The notes under the pieces are model-generated. The model saw only the letters and a list, made by a program, of their open reading frames with translations, ran no database searches and was not told the origin of the DNA. Below are positions 11,816 to 21,635 of a DNA stretch of 64,000 bases, in pieces. The stretch lies in NCBI GenBank assembly GCA_011317545.1, contig WUJK01000011.1, forward strand, positions 77,501 through 141,500. The letters are read 5' to 3'. This DNA comes from Coniella vitis (lineage: Eukaryota > Ascomycota > Sordariomycetes > Diaporthales > Schizoparmaceae). Both the position numbers and the translations under genes were made by a program. Position 1 is the stretch's first letter. Each line of letters begins with the position of its first letter.

Positions 11816-12241
11816 TCAGAACAACGATATGGCATACCCCGCCGCGAAGCCGAAACATGTGCAGGGAAAAGCGTTCCTGGAATGGATGTGGTCGACCGCC
11901 TCAGATAATTCCCGACACCAAGCCAGTCTCATTTGCAAAGACGGGCGAGGATGGTCTGGTGAGGTCAGATAATCAAGGATTGTGCCATTAACAGCATATT
12001 CGGGATATAATCCAGTCTCTGTGAGCCCTTTGTGTCCGATAACACGCGGGTGTTCGCCGATTGCGGTCAGAATCTTGTCTTCAAGCTCAAGACGTATCCT
12101 ATCGCCACCGTTCTCCAGTGGATACTTCAAAACAGTAGCGTCGTCAACCTTCTGAATGAAGGCACTCGTTCCACAAGCAAGTACCTCTTTTACACCTGGT
12201 AAGCAGTAAAAGTGGTACTCGACAACTTCGCGTTCTCCCAT
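11816..12241 (-). pseudogene. truncated protein-kinase-like gene (N-lobe only)
   Basis: 141 aa frame starting at the ATG at 12241. A kinase N-lobe can be followed: glycine-loop-like GTSAFIQKV, the ATP-anchoring Lys in VLKYPLENGG, the alpha-C Glu in LELEDKIL, hinge-like YAVNGTILDYL, and the helix before the catalytic loop (RLAWCRELSEAVDHIHSRN). Where the family would continue with the catalytic Asp/Asn loop (HCD....N), the frame reads AFPCTCFGFAAGYAISLF and stops. The activation segment and C-lobe are absent downstream (11500-11816) in any frame I could read. This is therefore a degraded or truncated member of the fungal kinase-like family, or a pseudokinase fragment. The expected function is lost. 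It could still be expressed as a short protein. Confidence 0.55.
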
Positions 12242-13419
12242 GAGAGATGAAAAAGGTAGATTTGATGCTAGGTGGATTTGATGCTAGAAATGCGGGGGTG
12301 CTGGAATGGAAAGCGGGGGTTTTGTGATCGTCCTGTTGCGGAGATCAGTGTCTCATAATTAATTTTCGATCTGAGTTTCCAGTAAACATGACTATTAACA
12401 CCATTCATTCAGTACATACACTATTAGAACATCTGATTCACCTTTTACAGGGCCTAATAGCTGTATAACCTGATGCTTATAGCGCCTGGAGGAAAAAGGG
12501 AGGGCCGGGGGAGAAAAAGAGAGAAAAGAAAAAGAAGCAACAAAAAAAAGAAAAGAAGAAAAAAAAAAAAAAAAAAAGCAAAAGAGGGGGGAGGAAGAAA
12601 TCTCCGAATCAGTTCCTAAATCTTTGTGGTCGAACGCCAGACCTAAGCAAACCGGCCGCACCAATGTTGTCTTAAGCTGTCCAACCAACCGCAACGGTCT
12701 CGTCGCCGCAAAAGATAGCGTCAATCTCATGCTCAGCCATCCTCGTCCGAGACACGAGATGATCTTCTCTTCCAAATGGACTAACCGCCCACCGCCCTGA
12801 GCCAGATAGCTATGTAGAACCGAGCCATGGAGCGCCCTGTATGGGCTCGTCTTGTAATCGCTGTTGGAAGGAGAGGTCTGTAAACGGGCTCTGCAAAAAA
12901 AAGACTTATAAGTCAACCAGTATTGGAGTACCACGCGTTATCAAAAGGGCCAATACTGAGAACAATTGAAATTCGCATGATGCTTGCTGCTATTACTATT
13001 AGTCCAACTATCTTTGATCAAAGATGACACGCAATTCTCTTGCTGGTCGACTTGATTTCGAGAAGTGGAATACGAGTTCAAATGTCAAAAAGCGATCGAT
13101 CGATCGATACATAGCATACAAAATGTAGACTTGGCATTCTTAACATTATCTTTAGATATACCGTTTCACATATGCAAGCCTGTCGTTTTTACAGATCATG
13201 GAAGAAATTATTTTTAAAGCCAATGAATGCATTTTCAAGTGTAGATCCTGCTTGTCTTCTGTTTAGAAGAAACTATCTACAGACATTATTGGAAAATGTA
13301 ACCGGAAACTCAGCATACGGCCCTGCGTACGAGTTTTCGAGTTATGATACTGTGGAACCAACAGCGCAGCCTGATCTCGGCTTCCTGCTTCTCACAAATT
13401 GGCACATATCCCCCAAGCC
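12242..13419. other. intergenic region with low-complexity purine tract
   Basis: No gene is supported. The segment 12252-12285 carries a near-perfect tandem copy of GGTGGATTTGATGCTAG. An A-rich purine run lies at about 12488-12595, and a GATC-GATC-GATC run at about 13095-13106. A 179-codon minus-strand frame across 12395-12934 is created largely by the purine tract (poly-Phe/Ser) and is not considered a gene. Confidence 0.6.
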
Positions 13420-14520
13420 TCAAGCGAAGTCGGCTTCGTCGTAAATGCAAGTTGTTCCGTCAGCGCCCTCACTGGTCTCAGTGGGCTCGTCGCCGGTGTC
13501 ATTGCCCTCAAAGTTTGCACAGATTCCATCCATGTCCGTTGCGGTAGTGCTAGTAATGGTGGCTGTATCACCATAGTTTCCGTTAACACCCGCAAGCAAC
13601 TTGCCGCCACTGGCGGTAACGCCAGTAATGGTGACGTGTCGCTCATACATGGTATCGCAGTTGCCGCAAGATCGGTAAAGCTTGCCGAAGTCGCTGACGG
13701 TGAAGTCCTCGATAGCGATAGTGCCAGCGCCGTTGTGCTGAATGACTTTGTCCTCGGCGCCAAAGGCACCCCCGCCTGAGATTGTGGTAGTAGCCCCAGC
13801 GTCCTGCTCCTTGACTGTGAAAGCGTCCTCACAAACGGCAGACCACCAGACGTTGGTCAGAGTACAAGCGCCGAAGCAATGGACGCCCTCAATCTGGTTG
13901 GGTCCGATAATAACATTCGACAGGGAGCCGCCCTCTTCAATCTCGAAGACGGCGTCCGAGTCGCCACCTTCAGCCTGACCAGTGCAGTCAACGCCGCGAT
14001 CAAACATGACCATACCACCGTCGAAAGACTCGCCCGCAGCAATGGTCTGCACAGCGCTCAGCACTGAGGTACCTGAGGATTGTGGTAGGGATCCACCAGA
14101 TGAGCTCGAGCCACTGCTGCTGCTGCCAGTTGTCTTTGGGGAGCTGGTCGCAGTGACTGCCGAGGCCCCGGATGATCCAGTCGCAGAAGCGCTCCCACTA
14201 GAAGTGCTGGAGCTTGTGGCCGCGGAGTCTGAGTCCGATTCAGAGTCTTCATCGGCATCTTCGTCCTCGCCACTAGCCTTGTCCTCGTCCTCATCTTCAT
14301 CTTTGTCTTTATCATCGTCGTCGTCAGAATTCTCCCTGAATACCCTGAAGCCCTGACCTGAAGAGTGACGGCTGACTAGCTGGCCAACTTGCTGAAGACG
14401 GCCATCGAGGCGACGAGAGACTGCTTTGGCTTGAGCGCGGCCGTGTACTTGAGGCGTCACACTGGCGGCAGCTTCGGTGGCCATGAGCGCCAAAACGAGG
14501 GTGGGGAAGTTAAACTTCAT
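13420..14520 (-). CDS. secreted pectate lyase, family PL3
   Basis: 366 aa, single exon. It should cleave de-esterified pectin (polygalacturonate) by calcium-dependent beta-elimination outside the cell. Residues 1-20 are a signal peptide (MKFNFPTLVLALMATEAAAS). Residues about 65-100 are a strikingly acidic Asp/Glu run, and about 100-150 is a Ser/Thr/Gly linker. From about 152 onward comes the PL3 beta-helix domain: VFEIEEGGSLSNVIIG, VHCFGACTLTNVWW, CEDAF, HNGAGT, FGKLYRSCGNC and the C-terminal cysteine pair. The PL3 domain alone is a normal family length (about 215 aa), so the acidic and Ser-rich N-terminal part is extra. A glycosidase probably acting on pectin lies 2.1 kb away in divergent orientation. 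Confidence in the family is high because of the conserved Cys pattern and the VIIG...HCFG motifs. Confidence 0.92.
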   Translation of the reverse strand: MKFNFPTLVLALMATEAAASVTPQVHGRAQAKAVSRRLDGRLQQVGQLVSRHSSGQGFRVFRENSDDDDDKDKDEDEDEDKASGEDEDADEDSESDSDSAATSSSTSSGSASATGSSGASAVTATSSPKTTGSSSSGSSSSGGSLPQSSGTSVLSAVQTIAAGESFDGGMVMFDRGVDCTGQAEGGDSDAVFEIEEGGSLSNVIIGPNQIEGVHCFGACTLTNVWWSAVCEDAFTVKEQDAGATTTISGGGAFGAEDKVIQHNGAGTIAIEDFTVSDFGKLYRSCGNCDTMYERHVTITGVTASGGKLLAGVNGNYGDTATITSTTATDMDGICANFEGNDTGDEPTETSEGADGTTCIYDEADFA

Positions 14521-16630
14521 ATTGTAAGGAATGATATCGTGGAAATGGGCAAAATATAGATGTCCTGGGACAGTTTGCCAATGTTTATGTATGTGAATGA
14601 AAGATTCAGAGCAGGTCTACTGCCAGTAAAGAGTGTAGCAAGCTGATAGGGTGAACCAGAAATGGATGTGTGGTGTTGAATGTTCAGGCTTTCTTCGATG
14701 AGAACTGCGAGATGATTCTGGCATTTATATCAATGTTCTACTGCGTTATTCAGTACATTGTATATGATTGTCCAGACAAGGTGAGTACTCTCAAGTGGTC
14801 CTATAACAAGGGGTAACATGGTTGTAACGGATATTGTTCCCAGATGGAGGAAAGATATGCAACGTTCCTGTTTAATAAAACAGAAACGCTGCGTGATGTG
14901 TACCAAGCCAACGCCAACGCGTCGAGTATTAGAAGATCGAAGTTTACAGAAACTCCCTTACATATTCCATCTCGACTGACATGTTGGGCAGCCTAGTTCA
15001 ATACAGCTCACCATACTAGGCAAATACGTTAGCTATCATACCATTTCTGAAATTCTTATCAAAGTCAAACACAAAAACCATAAAAATACATGAAAGTTGG
15101 CATGGATCAGCAAGCCGGCTATCTTCTGTTCCTTTATCGAGGCTTCGTTACAATGTGCCAAGATACTCACCATCATGCAGCTGGGACGTCCACAGAAATG
15201 CTCACTTCACCAAAAACCATGTTGCGATATATGTTCCAAGGCAGCAGAACAAAAGGGGCCGCGCCTAACCAAGACTACTGAAACAAGTGACTGAATCGAT
15301 CGCCTGAATGTTCGTATACATATCTTGGCACTATTAGAGACAAGGGGACTTGATGTCTTGGCTAGTCAACCATTGGGCGAAACTCGGCAAAGGTGGGTGG
15401 GAAATGGACGACTCTGCGACGTCGCCAAGACACAGAACTCAAAAAACCCGATCAGCGACGTGAGCGCGTAGTGGATATAGTGACGCTATATTGGAGAGCG
15501 CCAAGGGCGCCATTTGAGCGACAGTCTTCAAAATCGGCAGGTTCCGTTATTGCCATCATAACTACAAGCAACTGTTTGGGTTCCATCGCGTCAAGGAGGC
15601 CTCAACGGTGGCATGGATCAGAGAGAGAGAGAGAAGACCAAAACACTTGAGGAGAAACAGCATATTTTGGCAGGCAAGTGAAATTGGACCGGATCCCCAA
15701 GCAGTACATCGTAAAAAAAAAAGCCTCCTACGGAAGGAAGGTCCGATTTCAAAAGACACAATACAAGTACCTTTTAATCTTCTGCGCATGTCTAATTCAA
15801 GTGCACTTCATGCTCATGATACTCTCGCACTTGTAAAGAGTAGTGGAGGCTTCGGCGAGTACGCGTCGTGAACCACTGGGATAATCAGACATAATTTTAA
15901 TACTTCAACCTCTCTATATTATCGATGCATGCTCAAGGCTTGAAAGCCGCCCGTAGCAGTCACCCGGAAAAGGCCAAGTAAGTCTGCACTGGCTTGTTCC
16001 CCCCTCAGAGTGACTCTTATGCAGGTATCGATGAGTGGGGATGACACTCGAATGCTGAAAATGATGCAGCTTAAAATGCATTAGCTAAGTATCGTATCCT
16101 TCTTGTCTATTTCAGACCTAGACATACAAATCATGCCGAATCTCACATCTGGGTAGAGTAAATTCAGTTCGATCCTATGGCACATTCCTTTTCCCATTGC
16201 GTGCACATCGAACCATTTGGCTCCGTTGGATTCTTGGGACGACCAACTCGTTGTTCGGAATTGATGTGAGGTTCAATGTCGCTTGTTCATCCAATTATCG
16301 TACATCAACCACCACGCAAACACACATTTTCAACAATTTTGACTGACTGGGCCCTCTCTAGACGAGTGAGGACAAAGAAGTGTAATAGAATTGGCGGTTA
16401 TATAGTCCTTTGGTTTTCTTTTGACTCAATTTGGAGCATAGCCTCTTTATACAATGTCATTGGTGCATTCTATTTCCCCGCCTCCATAGTTGATGGGTTT
16501 ATGCATCGTCTTCAAATGTTACGTTGGCTGCATCCCCTATTTACTTCTCTCAAGGCCACAAAATTATAAAAGGACAAGCATCAAAAGTAGTTCAAGGTAG
16601 ACATATCTCTAGCAGCAATATACGGCAACC
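14521..16630. other. divergent intergenic region between pectate lyase and GH140-like genes
   Basis: About 2.1 kb separate two divergently transcribed secreted carbohydrate-active enzyme genes. No gene is supported; frames at 15090-15871 and 16276-16569 have no domain. A short (GA)n run lies near 15618-15635. The region could hold shared control sites, but none was identified. Confidence 0.55.
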
Positions 16631-18313
16631 ATGAGGCCTGCCATAACTTCCTCGTTATTGGGGTTTTTCTGCTGGAAGTCAGCAGCTGCATGGCAGGTAC
16701 CTCCCGAATATGCAATAACGCCATCACTAGATGGCCGGTTCTTCCAAGACGTTAATGGCGATCCCTTCTTTTGGCAGGCTGATACAGCATGGCTTCTTTT
16801 CCACCGCCTTAACCAGAGTGAAGCAGAGTATTACCTGTCCGACCGAGCCAGCAAAGGCTTTACCGTGATCCTCGCAGTTGGTTTCACGCAGGTTGGCATT
16901 ACCAGCCCCAACAGAAACGGCGATTTGCCGTTTATTGACGAGGATATTACCAAGCCCAATGAGCCATACTGGCAATACATTGATTCCATCACGGAACTGG
17001 CGTGGGGCAAGGGACTTCGCATTTGCATGGTTCCTGCTTGGGGCTCTTACGTGCATGGTAGCGGTAAGCTGTCGATAGAAGAGCTGCATGTGTTCCGAGA
17101 AATATTGAGTCTAACGAGATCAGATAACTCGCCAAGCGTCTTGAACGCTAGCACGGCTTCTATCTTCGGACGATTCATTGGCCAGCGATACCCCTACCTG
17201 CCAAAGTCACTCGTAGCCGACACAAACCCTTGGTGGGAGAATAAGACGGCTGTCAAAGCCGACTATGAAGCCGGTGGAGTGCCACCGACCTACCAAGTGA
17301 CAGACTGGTCACCAATCTATAATGACTTGGCAAATGGTATCGTTACAGGCGAGCGCCAAGCCATCGCAAATTCATCGACTGATCACAACGCGACGTGGAA
17401 TCCACTGATGACTGTCCATCCAACCAACCAGTGGTTCGCTGGAGGTCCTCTTGCTCTTGCCAGTGCGTTTTTCGGTAATGCATCGTGGCTCACGCTGGAC
17501 ACCTGCCAATCCGGCCACGCAGACTTTCCGCCGAATCCGCCGATCCCCTGGTGGAATGCTCGCCGTGGCTGGGAACCCATCGAGCTCATGTATGCCGCTT
17601 CATCAGCGCTCAGAGGTAAGGTCAGGCCTGTGCTCGACAACGAGGCGCATTACGAAAACAGATATGATGACGCGAATCCATTGTATCCCGTCTGGAATGC
17701 CAGTGATGTCCGAGTAGGAAGTTGGCAGGCGGTAAGTTTATTCACAACAGCCCCAATGAGTGGCTGCTGCAAACCTGGGACATTTCCATTCAAGACAGAG
17801 TATTCTGATGATTCTGCTCAGGTTTTCTCTGGCGCAGCTGGATTGACGTACGGCGCAGATGCCGTGATGCAGTTCGCCGACCCTGTGCTTTATCCGGCCG
17901 ACGGCAGCGGACCAGGTACGAATTGGGAGACTGAGCTCGAGCTTCCAGGTTCTCGTCAGATGCAGTGGATTCAAAAGGCTATCCGGGACAGAGGGAACGA
18001 CGCTTTCTTTACTCGTGCCCCGGCACAAGACATCGTCCTGAGCGACCCCGGCACGGATGACCAGAGAATTACAGCAATCGCAGACACTGGGGGTATCTGG
18101 ATCATGGTATATACTCCAACCGGTGCGCCTTTCCAGATTAATACGAATGGGTTAGCATCGTGTAACGTTCAGGCTTTCTGGTTTGATCCAGTGGCAGGAA
18201 ATTACACTTCGTTCAGCTACGAACAATGTGGGAACAACACAGCCCAAACTCTCGCGCCACCTGTCTCGAGCGAGCATACGGATTGGACGTTGGTTCTGGA
18301 AGTGACAGAATAA
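16631..18313 (+). CDS. secreted DUF4038 glycoside hydrolase (GH140-like, possible apiosidase)
   Basis: Predicted secreted enzyme. It begins with a signal peptide (MRPAITSSLLGFFCWKSAAAW), followed by the DUF4038 TIM-barrel: GRFFQDVNGDPFFWQADTAW, AEYYLSDRASKGFTVI, then VPAWGSYV, LDTCQSGH and VRPVLDNEAHYEN, where the acidic residues are candidates for catalysis. It ends in the C-terminal 'putative collagen-binding' domain (from about residue 430; IWIMVYTPTGAPF, VQAFWFDP). Bacterial relatives in GH140 remove apiose from rhamnogalacturonan II; activity of this fungal branch is inferred, not shown. An intron at 17732-17821 (GTAAGT...CTCAG, 90 nt) is exactly 30 codons with no in-frame stop. Removing it joins GSWQA to VFSGAAGLTYGAD, the expected family sequence, giving 530 aa instead of 560. 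Its neighbour is the divergent PL3 pectate lyase. Confidence 0.85.
   Translation: MRPAITSSLLGFFCWKSAAAWQVPPEYAITPSLDGRFFQDVNGDPFFWQADTAWLLFHRLNQSEAEYYLSDRASKGFTVILAVGFTQVGITSPNRNGDLPFIDEDITKPNEPYWQYIDSITELAWGKGLRICMVPAWGSYVHGSGKLSIEELHVFREILSLTRSDNSPSVLNASTASIFGRFIGQRYPYLPKSLVADTNPWWENKTAVKADYEAGGVPPTYQVTDWSPIYNDLANGIVTGERQAIANSSTDHNATWNPLMTVHPTNQWFAGGPLALASAFFGNASWLTLDTCQSGHADFPPNPPIPWWNARRGWEPIELMYAASSALRGKVRPVLDNEAHYENRYDDANPLYPVWNASDVRVGSWQAVSLFTTAPMSGCCKPGTFPFKTEYSDDSAQVFSGAAGLTYGADAVMQFADPVLYPADGSGPGTNWETELELPGSRQMQWIQKAIRDRGNDAFFTRAPAQDIVLSDPGTDDQRITAIADTGGIWIMVYTPTGAPFQINTNGLASCNVQAFWFDPVAGNYTSFSYEQCGNNTAQTLAPPVSSEHTDWTLVLEVTE
17732..17821 (+). other. predicted 90-nt intron inside the GH140-like gene
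   Basis: The donor GTAAGT follows GGCAGGCG and the acceptor is CTGCTCAG. The encoded 30 residues (SLFTTAPMSGCC and onward) interrupt an otherwise conserved DUF4038 stretch. Because the length is a multiple of three and no stop occurs, an unspliced transcript would also be translated through. Confidence 0.75.
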
Positions 18314-18676
18314 AGAGTATAAAAGTATGACCTCGTACAAATTCAAAGTGCCATCTCACTCCAGCGCTAAGTGGCTTGCCTCCACTTGCTTTTAGTAGAC
18401 CGCGAACGAACATATTTAATTGTCTCTATGAAGACTCCCACCACGTCTCTTAAGCAACGTCACATGTTGGTGCAAAGGCTCCACGTAACCCTCTTCTCTC
18501 CCTTGACATTCTGTATAGTATATATACGCACGCAATACTGGCCGGCCTCGGTGAACCACGGGCAAACGAGCAACAGAGAAGGTCGTCTTACAAGCCACAA
18601 TAACAAAGCTCAATCAGTCTCCAAAGCGCAGAAGCATCTTCAAGTCGAGAGAAAATCCCCACAACAAAACCCCAAG
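18314..18676. other. short intergenic region between convergent 3' ends
   Basis: About 360 bp between the GH140-like gene and the convergent peptidase gene. No feature seen. Confidence 0.6.
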
Positions 18677-20440
18677 TTAATCTTCTGCAAGCCTTGCCTT
18701 CAAACCTGTGAAATTCTCAATGTCCCGAAGGACCCATTGTATTGGCGTAACAAATGTCACATCCGTCCCATAGGGATGCGGCAGACCTGCTTGAGCCGGG
18801 TTTATGGTGCTACCATTCACTATCCCAATGACAGTGCCCGCGTGATCAAAGACGGCCGATCCGGAGTCCCCGTCGGCTGAGAAAGCTTTGCTTCCACCTT
18901 TGCGGGTTGTCACCACCACTAGTTCCTTGGCTGTTTGTGGGGGCAAACCCGTTTGTATGCGTACAACGGCTTCAATGCCATTAGTATATCCAGCAGTAAA
19001 CTCTGAAATTGGACCTCTCTTAAATACAAACGGAGATGCTTTGATTTCCACCTCTGGTTCCGGGAGGTGTAGTTGGATGAAGCCATCATCGTCAAGAAGC
19101 TGAGGGTATTCTGGCCACAGACTTCGATCGGCGAGGATTTTGTTAGCTGGAGGAGCAGTAAAGTTGTCGAGCTTCAGCCTGATAAGGGCCCAATCTTTAA
19201 GATACCCGTTTTCATCCGCGGACATCTCGAGGCTCGGGTGGAAGGCCAAAACGCCAATCTTTCTGTCGTTCGTCTCCAATTCCCGTACAGCTTCGATAAC
19301 CTTTCGACTGTAGTCATCCGTTGCTTGATAAACAGCCATTGCAGTTATTTGCTGATTGTTGAGCGCCCTGTGCGAGAGAGTTTCATCATATTGGTAAAAC
19401 TCCTCCCATCGCTTCTGTTGGTCTTCCAAGGGTTGCAGATATGCGAGGTTGGAGTCTCGGGCACTTTCCAGATTCTTTAAGCAGTCTTCAAGGGCCCTTC
19501 GACCAGGCTGGATCATATATTGGGGACTCTTGTCCGTATCCTGGGCTCTGTATGACTTATCGGGATCGCGGTGTTTGGCCACAACATGGCGACAGGTTAG
19601 AGCAAATACACCGCTGGTGTCACCAAGGCGCATATGCAGGCCGACTGTCCCCTCCGCGTTCGAACCTTCTTCATACCCGATTGGGTATCCGGGATGGGAG
19701 AGGACCGCAAGAGCCGCCTCGTTGACTTTTTTCATCGTATTGCTCCTCCACGCCATCGTATCAATCTTCTCCTCTATTTGCGGGGATGCGGCTTGAGGGC
19801 CGTAGTCTCCTTCGCGGATTTCGACCTCGATATTGCCAAGGCCAAACTTGGCTAGAACGGCGCGGCAGTCTAGAGCCAAAGCAATCCCTTCGTCCCACTC
19901 CATGGTGTTCTCCTGGACGCCAACGAGCAAAACGGTCGGGTAGGAAGAGGCGAGGTCATCCTCCAGGCCTATCCTAATAGGGAAGAAAAAGGTCCAACTG
20001 CTTGGACCGAGCGTTCGGATAAGCTCTCGCTCCACCGCAGGTATCCATTTGGAAATAATGGTCGGATCCTTCACAATGGCATAGACTTTTGAAACTTGGC
20101 CTTGGTAACCTGAGTCGATTCTACTATGTGCAGGGAGGGTCCACTCCTCATTGCTTGTTCGCGCTATGAGGCGCGGTGATCCAGCAAGGCCATGGTAGTA
20201 CTTCGTTTGCTCTACTAGGTCAGGCTTGTGGGGTCTGGGCGTTGCCATGGTCGCGGGACTCGGTGTCGGCGAGGGTCGTACAGTCTTGCGCTTTTTTGTG
20301 GGTGAGGGTTCGAGGGTGCGAGGCTTGGGAGAGGCTGAGCGTCGACGTTTTGTGCTTGTTCTGCTTCCACGGTTTGTACTCGACGCGCGCTTGGAAGAAA
20401 GTGGGGCCCGAGCAGGCGAATGCGATGGGAGAGAGGCCAT
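18677..20440 (-). CDS. trypsin-fold serine peptidase-like protein with basic N-terminus
   Basis: 587 aa, single exon, no signal peptide, so probably intracellular. The first 75 residues are Ser/Pro/Lys/Arg-rich with nuclear-localisation-like clusters KRRR and KKRK. A middle conserved region (YYHGLAGSPRLIARTSNEEW and onward) precedes a chymotrypsin-type PA-clan domain. The triad is readable in order: His in LTCRHVV (about 287), Asp in LKDWALIRL (about 417) and Ser in FSADGDSGSAVFD (about 525). GDSGS is the canonical nucleophile motif. Such trypsin-like domains occur in fungi as stand-alone proteins and as effector domains of NLR-type immune receptors; that is family knowledge, not shown here. 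Substrate unknown. A roughly 120-residue insert lies between His and Asp and is predicted mostly helical by its Gln/Glu/Leu content. Confidence 0.8.
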   Translation of the reverse strand: MASLPSHSPARAPLSSKRASSTNRGSRTSTKRRRSASPKPRTLEPSPTKKRKTVRPSPTPSPATMATPRPHKPDLVEQTKYYHGLAGSPRLIARTSNEEWTLPAHSRIDSGYQGQVSKVYAIVKDPTIISKWIPAVERELIRTLGPSSWTFFFPIRIGLEDDLASSYPTVLLVGVQENTMEWDEGIALALDCRAVLAKFGLGNIEVEIREGDYGPQAASPQIEEKIDTMAWRSNTMKKVNEAALAVLSHPGYPIGYEEGSNAEGTVGLHMRLGDTSGVFALTCRHVVAKHRDPDKSYRAQDTDKSPQYMIQPGRRALEDCLKNLESARDSNLAYLQPLEDQQKRWEEFYQYDETLSHRALNNQQITAMAVYQATDDYSRKVIEAVRELETNDRKIGVLAFHPSLEMSADENGYLKDWALIRLKLDNFTAPPANKILADRSLWPEYPQLLDDDGFIQLHLPEPEVEIKASPFVFKRGPISEFTAGYTNGIEAVVRIQTGLPPQTAKELVVVTTRKGGSKAFSADGDSGSAVFDHAGTVIGIVNGSTINPAQAGLPHPYGTDVTFVTPIQWVLRDIENFTGLKARLAED

Positions 20441-21487
20441 TGTTATATCAACAGGTGTACAATTTGGCAGGTCACGTTCTGAATAACAGTCTCATGCGCT
20501 GATCAGACGGAACAGGAATAACATCCAATGTTTTGCGCATCACCACATGAATGCTAAAGTGTAAATTCCAAGCTAGAGCCCCGGCACCGCCCCTAGGGCC
20601 TGGTCGCACTTTCACTATAGCGAATGCAGTGTATGGAAAGAGTGCCCAGACCCCCGACTTTTCCTCTTGCAGCCTTTGTATAGCAGCACGGCCGGGTTTC
20701 TCAAAGTCAAAACAGCCTGACTAGGCGTTTTCAGGAGTTTTCATGCGGCGTTGCAGCCTCGAGTACAAAGTAATTGTCGCTCAACATTGTACGTTGAGTA
20801 TATCTTCAGTGGAGCTACGGTGCTGTACGTGATGAACTGGTTGCCTGTCTTGGCCATCGCGAGGCGTGCTTTCACCAAGGACAGTTATAGTAACACCATT
20901 ATTGCAAGTCATGTGCAATTATATTACAAGGTAACGGCTTCCTCTCTGTAGTCGCTGTGGCACTGTGCCCCTGCATCATGACATCGATCGAGAAGTGCTT
21001 TTCAACGTCGAAAGAAGAAACCAATAAGTCACAGACATAGCCAGCTCAATTCAACGCCTCGAAGAAACCCAAGGTTAGGTCAAGGGCCACATGCATATGG
21101 ATGGTATACATATGGTCAAGACAGTTTGCAGAGCCAAGGAATATAGGAGGAGATGTGCAGGAGTAAGCGCAAGTGTAGACACTAGCCCTAATCCCAGCCA
21201 ACATTGAATATTTCCTCAGGAGGGACCCTTGGAAGTTCTAGTGCTTCTCTCAGTGAGAGGCAGTGAGAGGCAAAGGCCTAGATCCACAGATCCAGAGGCC
21301 CCTGGAGCGGGCCAGCCGGGTCTGCGGGGTGAGCTCAGGCGCCAGCGGCTGGGGCAGGGCGCTAATTAGGCGCTGTCGGCTTTGTTAGCAACTGTACTCT
21401 CTGTCTTTCGTCACCATCACCCCACATTTTGTTTTCCCTCCTACCACTTCTAACTTCCTCTCCTGTCGTCTTACCACCGCCGCCACC
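20441..21487. other. divergent intergenic region
   Basis: Shared 5' region of the peptidase gene (-) and the F-box gene (+). A pyrimidine-rich stretch lies at about 21390-21480 just upstream of an ATG in a GCCGCCACCATGA context, typical of fungal transcription-start regions. No other feature was found. Confidence 0.5.
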
Positions 21488-21635
21488 ATGAGTTCTGCCC
21501 GCCCGTAAGCACAGCGCGCTGCGGACACGGTTGCTGGCGCCCGGCTCGCTTCTCTTCTCTTTGCGAGCACACCTCGAGAACCACACAGTGCATCCACCCG
21601 TCTCTGAGACAACAAGAGCCAGTGTTGCAGCCAGA

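Noticed and set aside
12395..12934. 179-codon minus-strand open frame
   Set aside because: Its poly-Phe/Ser core is just the A-rich purine tract read backwards; no domain, no signal.
17064..17151. possible second intron in the GH140-like gene (GTAAGC...GCTAG)
   Set aside because: Its 88-nt length would break the frame, and no alternative donor restores it; kept as coding.
21531..21635. N-terminal extension of the F-box/LRR protein
   Set aside because: The open frame begins at TTG, not ATG; no conserved residues. The ATG at 21636 or a mini-exon at 21488 is preferred.
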